A stretch of 9,391 nucleotides of DNA from Firmicutes bacterium CAG:170. Its GTDB lineage: Bacteria > Bacillota > Clostridia > Oscillospirales > Oscillospiraceae. Under the pieces are notes generated by a model. That model ran no database searches, had not been told where the DNA came from, and saw only the letters and a list, made by a program, of their open reading frames with translations. Below are positions 6,482 through 9,391 of the stretch, piece by piece. The position numbers and the translations under genes were made by a program. The stretch is taken from positions 1-9,391 of the forward strand of contig FR887187.1 of NCBI GenBank assembly GCA_000436735.1, in the 5' to 3' direction. Position 1 is the first letter of the stretch; every line of letters begins with the position of its first letter.

Positions 6482-8647
6482 ATGACCGAAACATTTGACA
6501 TTGCGGGCTATGCCCGTATTTCTGTGGATGATGAGCAGGATCAGAAGAACATCTCCATCGAGAACCAGAAGGCCATCATCGAGGACTATGTAAAGACCCA
6601 CTTCCCCGGCAGCACGCTGACGTTTTTTGAAGACCGCGACCGCTCCGGCTACACGTTTGAGCAGCGCGAGGGCTATCAGGAGATGCGCCGGGGACTCATG
6701 TCCCACAAGTACGATATTCTCATCATCAAGGATTTTTCCCGTTTCTCCCGCCGCAACTCGCGCGGACTGGTAGAGCTGGAAGACCTGCGCGACGCGGGCG
6801 TCCGGATCGTCTCCATCGGGGACGGCGTGGACTTCCCCAATGACGACGATTGGCTGAAAATCCAGTTCCAGTTCCTTGTGAACGAAATGCCCGTCACGGA
6901 CACCTCCCGCAAGGTGCGCAGCGTTGTGAAGCGGCGGCAGAACGACGGCGAGTGGATCTGCGCCGCGCCCTACGGCTATCTCGTGACCGAGGACAAGCAG
7001 TTTGAGGTCATCCCCACGGAGGCCGAGACCGTCCGCAAGATTTTTGACCTTTACAGCAACGCCGGTTGGGGCTACAAGAAAATCGCCAACTACCTCACCG
7101 ATCAGGGCGTTCCCACGCCGCGCATGTCCGAGCGGATGCGCAAGGAGGCGGCGGGCAAGAAAACGAAACGGGAAGCCAAAAACGCCTGGGCCATCGCCAC
7201 GGTGCAGGGCATTCTGGACAACGATTTTTATATCGGCACGCTCCGGCAGGGCAAGTATACTCGCGCCAAGATCAACGGCAAGGAGATCAAGCGCAACGAC
7301 GATGAGCATATCGTCATTGAAAACCACCATCAGGCCATCATCGACTACCGCACCTTCGCCATCACCATCGCTTTGCGGGAAAAGCGCAGCCGTAATAACT
7401 ATCGCGGCGTCAAGATCAATGACAACGTGTATTCCGGCTTTTTGCAGTGCGGCGACTGCGGCAGTCCGATGTTTGCCATGAGCCGGAGCGATTTAGCGCC
7501 CGCATACACCTGCGGGACGTATCACCGTCGCGGTCTGAAAGGCTGCACCAGCCACCATATCCGCGTTGACCGGCTGGACGAGCTACTGAAAAGCTATGTG
7601 CGCAAGCTGGCGGACAGCTCCTCCGCCATGCTGGCGCAACTCAACGAGGAGCTGAAGCGCGAGACCGAGCAGGTGGCGGAAACGGAACAGTCTGCCGACA
7701 ATCTGGCGGCGGTGCTGGCCGATCTCACCGAGGAGCTGAAGGTCACAAAGCGCCAGCGCATCCGGGAGATTATGAAAAAGCCGGAGCAGGAGGCTTCCAT
7801 CGAGGCGCTGTATGATGAGATGGAAGCCGACCTCCAAAAGAAGATCGACGGCATCAACCACCAGATCGACCTGCTGTCCGATAAGCGCAACACCATCATT
7901 CAGGTGAACCGCGTGGCGAAGACCGCCATCGACGTATTTCATGACATTCTGGAAAAGGACAAGCTGGAGCGCAACGACTTAGAGCTGCTGATCGACCGGA
8001 TCATCGTCTATGAGGATCATTTAGAAATCAGGCTGCAATCGGATATCGACACGCTGCTGCGCTGCGGAACACTCCCCGCGGAAACGGAGAATGCCGTAAA
8101 TTTTAATTCCGGCACGGAAAATATCGAAAACACGCTGATCCAGTCCTCAAAAGGCCACGAGGACAAGATTTTCCGTGTCCATGTTATCAGTGACGGCGAC
8201 CCGTTGGAGATCTACACGGAGAAGGATGGAGAGGTCATTTTTAAAAAATACTCGCCGATGGGAGACCTGACCGATTTTGCGGCGCAGATCTGCGACTCCA
8301 TCGGCAAGAACACCGGTCATATCGCCGTGGTCAGCGACCGCGACAGCATCATTGCCGTAGCCGGAGCGCCGCGGCGGGAGCTGATGGACAAGCGCTGCTC
8401 GCAGGAGCTGGAGCGGCTGATGGAGGCCCGGAAGATCTACCGCTACACCGACGGCGAGAGCCGCATCTACGTCTGCGATGGGCTGGAGCGCTATTTTCTG
8501 GGCGTTGCGGCGCCGATCCTGTCCGAAGGCGACCTGATGGGGTGCGTGATGCTGCTGCTGGAGCAGGGCAGCGCGCCGCTGACGGAGTCCGAACAGAAGC
8601 TGGTGCAGACCGTCGCGGGATTTCTCGGCCGGCAGATGGAAAACTGA
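6482..8647 (+). CDS. Large serine recombinase fused in frame, through the attachment site, to the 3' part of spoVT
   Basis: A 721-aa frame. The N-terminal resolvase domain (about 5-150) has Y10-A-R12-I-S14, with S14 the expected nucleophile, and KDFSRFSRR (83-91). A recombinase domain follows (about 160-300). The zinc ribbon uses C323, C326, C344 and C355. A long coiled coil (about 365-470) leads to LLIDRIIVYEDHLEIRL (502-518), the usual end region of TnpX/TndX-like recombinases. From residue 572 (GDPLEIYTEKDGEVI) to the end (AGFLGRQMEN) it instead matches SpoVT, a host transcription factor. The recombinase should excise and integrate the element. AAAGGAG (6469-6475) precedes ATG 6482. The fusion should exist only in the integrated state. 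Whether the appended domain alters activity is unknown. Confidence 0.93.
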   Translation: MTETFDIAGYARISVDDEQDQKNISIENQKAIIEDYVKTHFPGSTLTFFEDRDRSGYTFEQREGYQEMRRGLMSHKYDILIIKDFSRFSRRNSRGLVELEDLRDAGVRIVSIGDGVDFPNDDDWLKIQFQFLVNEMPVTDTSRKVRSVVKRRQNDGEWICAAPYGYLVTEDKQFEVIPTEAETVRKIFDLYSNAGWGYKKIANYLTDQGVPTPRMSERMRKEAAGKKTKREAKNAWAIATVQGILDNDFYIGTLRQGKYTRAKINGKEIKRNDDEHIVIENHHQAIIDYRTFAITIALREKRSRNNYRGVKINDNVYSGFLQCGDCGSPMFAMSRSDLAPAYTCGTYHRRGLKGCTSHHIRVDRLDELLKSYVRKLADSSSAMLAQLNEELKRETEQVAETEQSADNLAAVLADLTEELKVTKRQRIREIMKKPEQEASIEALYDEMEADLQKKIDGINHQIDLLSDKRNTIIQVNRVAKTAIDVFHDILEKDKLERNDLELLIDRIIVYEDHLEIRLQSDIDTLLRCGTLPAETENAVNFNSGTENIENTLIQSSKGHEDKIFRVHVISDGDPLEIYTEKDGEVIFKKYSPMGDLTDFAAQICDSIGKNTGHIAVVSDRDSIIAVAGAPRRELMDKRCSQELERLMEARKIYRYTDGESRIYVCDGLERYFLGVAAPILSEGDLMGCVMLLLEQGSAPLTESEQKLVQTVAGFLGRQMEN
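8156..8215. other. Right attachment junction (attR/attL-type) inside spoVT
   Basis: Element-encoded protein text ends around residues 558-571 and SpoVT text begins at GDPLEI (8195-8212). Crossover for a serine recombinase therefore occurred within or just before this short stretch. TnpX/TndX recombinases use a GA core dinucleotide; GA occurs at 8192-8193, 8197-8198 and 8208-8209, with 8197-8198 (in GGCGACCCG) the most natural fit. A short inverted pair GGACA/TGTCC (8161-8165, 8176-8180) lies on the element side. The exact core cannot be fixed without the other junction. Confidence 0.6.
8195..8647 (+). pseudogene. spoVT: spoVT, 3' fragment interrupted by the element
   Basis: The 150 residues encoded here align well, from memory, with residues 31-178 of Bacillus subtilis SpoVT: GDPLEI, GEVIFKKYSP, VVSDRDSIIAVAG, and the ending VAGFLGRQMEN against VETAAGFLARQMEQ. 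SpoVT is the AbrB-type regulator of forespore sigma-G genes, with a C-terminal GAF-like domain. The whole GAF-like part is intact, but about 30 N-terminal residues holding most of the AbrB DNA-binding swapped hairpin are missing. They should lie beyond the element's left end. In the integrated state the host would lack functional SpoVT unless another copy exists; excision would rebuild it. Confidence 0.9.
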
Positions 8648-8655
8648 ACACAGAA

Positions 8656-8700
8656 TGTCCCGGCGCAGAGCTTGGCTGCGCCGGGACATCTATATTATTT
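8656..8700 (+). terminator. Intrinsic terminator of spoVT
   Basis: A perfect 13-bp stem, TGTCCCGGCGCAG (8656-8668) with CTGCGCCGGGACA (8676-8688), and a 7-nt loop, followed by the T-rich TCTATATTATTT. It begins 8 nt after the SpoVT stop. On the opposite strand no good T run follows, so it is mainly a plus-strand terminator, although it lies between two convergent genes. Confidence 0.9.
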
Positions 8701-8716
8701 GTTTTGCCGCATTCGC

Positions 8717-9214
8717 TCAGCTGAGGCATTCGCTCAGGTACTGCGCGACGGCTGACGGCTCGATCCCGAGAACGAAGCCGAACTCGCCGTAGAGCATTTC
8801 CTCCGCCGTTTTCCAGCTGCGCATCTCCGTGGAATTGATGCTGCGCCGGAGGCTGGACAGGGCCTGCTGCTTCTGGTGGAAGGTCTTGCAGAGCTGAAGC
8901 AGGCGGTCACAGCGATGCTCACTGAGGATGGAGCGGTAATATTCGCCTGCCAGACGGCTGTTTTCCGGGACATCGCTGAGCGGGGGGAGCTGCCGGAGCG
9001 CCGGAAGAAGCGCGTCCAGCGCTTCACGGCTGATGACCCGCCGCATGGCGATCTTGCCGTCCACCGGGGCATAGATGGTGCCGCCGCGATAGTACGGCGT
9101 GAGCCGGTAATATTGCCGCGACTTGTCCAGACCGGCGACGTGCGGACAGCCGACCTCGTCCACGCGGCAGACGCCCTCATATCCATAGATCACATGATCC
9201 CCGACTGCGAACAT
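8717..9214 (-). CDS. CarD-family transcriptional regulator
   Basis: A 165-aa protein of the CarD/CdnL/TRCF RNA-polymerase-interacting family. The N-terminal domain (1-62) has the family's FAVGDHVIYGYEGVCRV opening and a YYRLTPYYRGGTIYAPVD core, which binds the RNA polymerase beta subunit in known members. The C-terminal part (about 83-163) is helical, as in CdnL proteins. The start at 9214 is supported by AAGGGAG (9223-9229 on the minus strand), 8 nt upstream. The frame continues upstream to 9349, but that extension reads through the promoter. It is host chromosome, convergent with spoVT. Confidence 0.9.
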   Translation of the reverse strand: MFAVGDHVIYGYEGVCRVDEVGCPHVAGLDKSRQYYRLTPYYRGGTIYAPVDGKIAMRRVISREALDALLPALRQLPPLSDVPENSRLAGEYYRSILSEHRCDRLLQLCKTFHQKQQALSSLRRSINSTEMRSWKTAEEMLYGEFGFVLGIEPSAVAQYLSECLS

Positions 9215-9250
9215 AGCAGATTCTCCCTTCTTATCGTATTGCGTATCTCC

Positions 9251-9259
9251 ATTATAGCA
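9251..9259 (-). promoter_or_regulatory. Extended -10 promoter of the CarD-family gene
   Basis: Read on the minus strand, TGCTATAAT is a perfect extended -10 element (TGnTATAAT). A weak -35-like ATTACA lies at 9276-9281 with a long 19-nt spacer, consistent with an extended -10 making a good -35 unnecessary. Transcription would start near 9244, giving a leader of about 30 nt. Confidence 0.75.
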
Positions 9260-9360
9260 GAAAGCGGCAGGGAAATGTAATAGAAAAGTTGAAAGAATTG
9301 TGAAAAACTTTTTTGGGCGAAAAAACGAAAATCCATGAAAAACGAACATTTGAAGGAAAA

Positions 9361-9387
9361 CGGCCCCCGGAATGCTTCCGGGGGCCG
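9361..9387 (-). terminator. Terminator of a minus-strand gene beyond the right edge
   Basis: CGGCCCCCGGAA (9361-9372) pairs perfectly with 9376-9387 around a 3-nt loop. On the minus strand the stem is followed by TTTTCCTT, whereas the plus strand continues into GC-rich sequence. It therefore most likely ends a minus-strand transcript entering from the right. Confidence 0.75.
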
Positions 9388-9391
9388 CGCC

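Larger units (their letters stand above)
1..8198. mobile_element. Integrative mobilizable element inserted in spoVT (right part; left end outside window)
   Basis: The stretch carries replication genes (CHC2 primase-like, SF3 helicase), a MobV relaxase, cargo genes and a large serine recombinase at its right edge. The recombinase frame changes to SpoVT sequence at about 8195, which marks the element/chromosome junction to within a few codons. No left junction or spoVT 5' fragment is visible, so the element continues to the left. The pairing of a serine recombinase with a MobV/Pre relaxase recalls Tn4451/Tn4453 (TnpX plus TnpZ). The primase/helicase pair is not part of that classic gene set. 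No type IV secretion genes are seen here, so transfer would need a helper unless they lie to the left. Confidence 0.85.

Noticed and set aside
6461..7330. 289-codon open frame on the minus strand
   Set aside because: Antisense shadow of the recombinase catalytic domain; no recognisable domain.
8147..8689. 180-codon minus-strand frame opposite spoVT
   Set aside because: It runs through the spoVT terminator and opposite a strongly conserved coding region; no domain seen.
9215..9349. 45-residue N-terminal extension of the CarD-family protein
   Set aside because: It would read through the TGCTATAAT promoter and the Shine-Dalgarno, and the CarD domain begins exactly at the downstream ATG.
1..9391. 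CRISPR array, tRNA or rRNA gene
   Set aside because: No regularly spaced direct repeats and no tRNA- or rRNA-like sequence noticed; the attachment site is in a protein gene, not a tRNA.

Overview
The window looks like a piece of a spore-forming Clostridia chromosome (Bacillota; a gut Oscillospiraceae/Ruminococcaceae-type host is my best guess). The reasons are moderately high GC, strong AGGAGG-type Shine-Dalgarno sites, a SpoVT sporulation-regulator segment and a CarD-family gene. About 8.2 kb of it is the right-hand part of an integrative mobilizable element. The last 1.2 kb is host chromosome. The left end of the element lies outside the window.

Layout. 132-2010: replication pair, a CHC2 zinc-finger primase-like protein overlapping a P4/D5-type SF3 helicase. 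2007-2106: a GGATG-rich inverted repeat. 2112-2315: small winged-helix-like protein. 2316-2580: non-coding, structured stretch (candidate oriT) ending in a strong hairpin. 2592-4056: mobilization operon (small HTH-like protein, MobV/Pre relaxase, small conserved protein), closed by a clear intrinsic terminator at 4062-4100. A new promoter at 4105-4133 then drives RhuM (4210-5211), two unrecognised acidic proteins (5213-5737 and 5753-6454) and a large serine recombinase (6482 onward), all closely spaced. 8656-8700: host terminator. 8717-9214 (minus): CarD-like regulator with its own extended -10 promoter. 9361-9387: terminator of a gene beyond the right edge.

The main observation is at the right boundary. 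The 721-aa recombinase frame is a chimera. Residues 1 to about 571 are a TnpX/TndX-type large serine recombinase. Residues 572 to 721 match SpoVT from its GDPLEI motif to its natural C-terminus. The element therefore appears to be integrated inside spoVT, in frame, so that the recombinase gene runs through the attachment site into the interrupted host gene. The first ~30 codons of spoVT should lie at the unseen left end. Excision would restore spoVT and give the recombinase a different C-terminus. This resembles sporulation-gene intervening elements such as skin and SP-beta, and it is a possible recombination-controlled switch.

How the parts work together (inference): the recombinase excises and integrates the element; MobV nicks an oriT near its own gene for transfer by a helper conjugation system; the primase/helicase pair supports replication of the circular form; RhuM and the two unknown proteins are accessory cargo.
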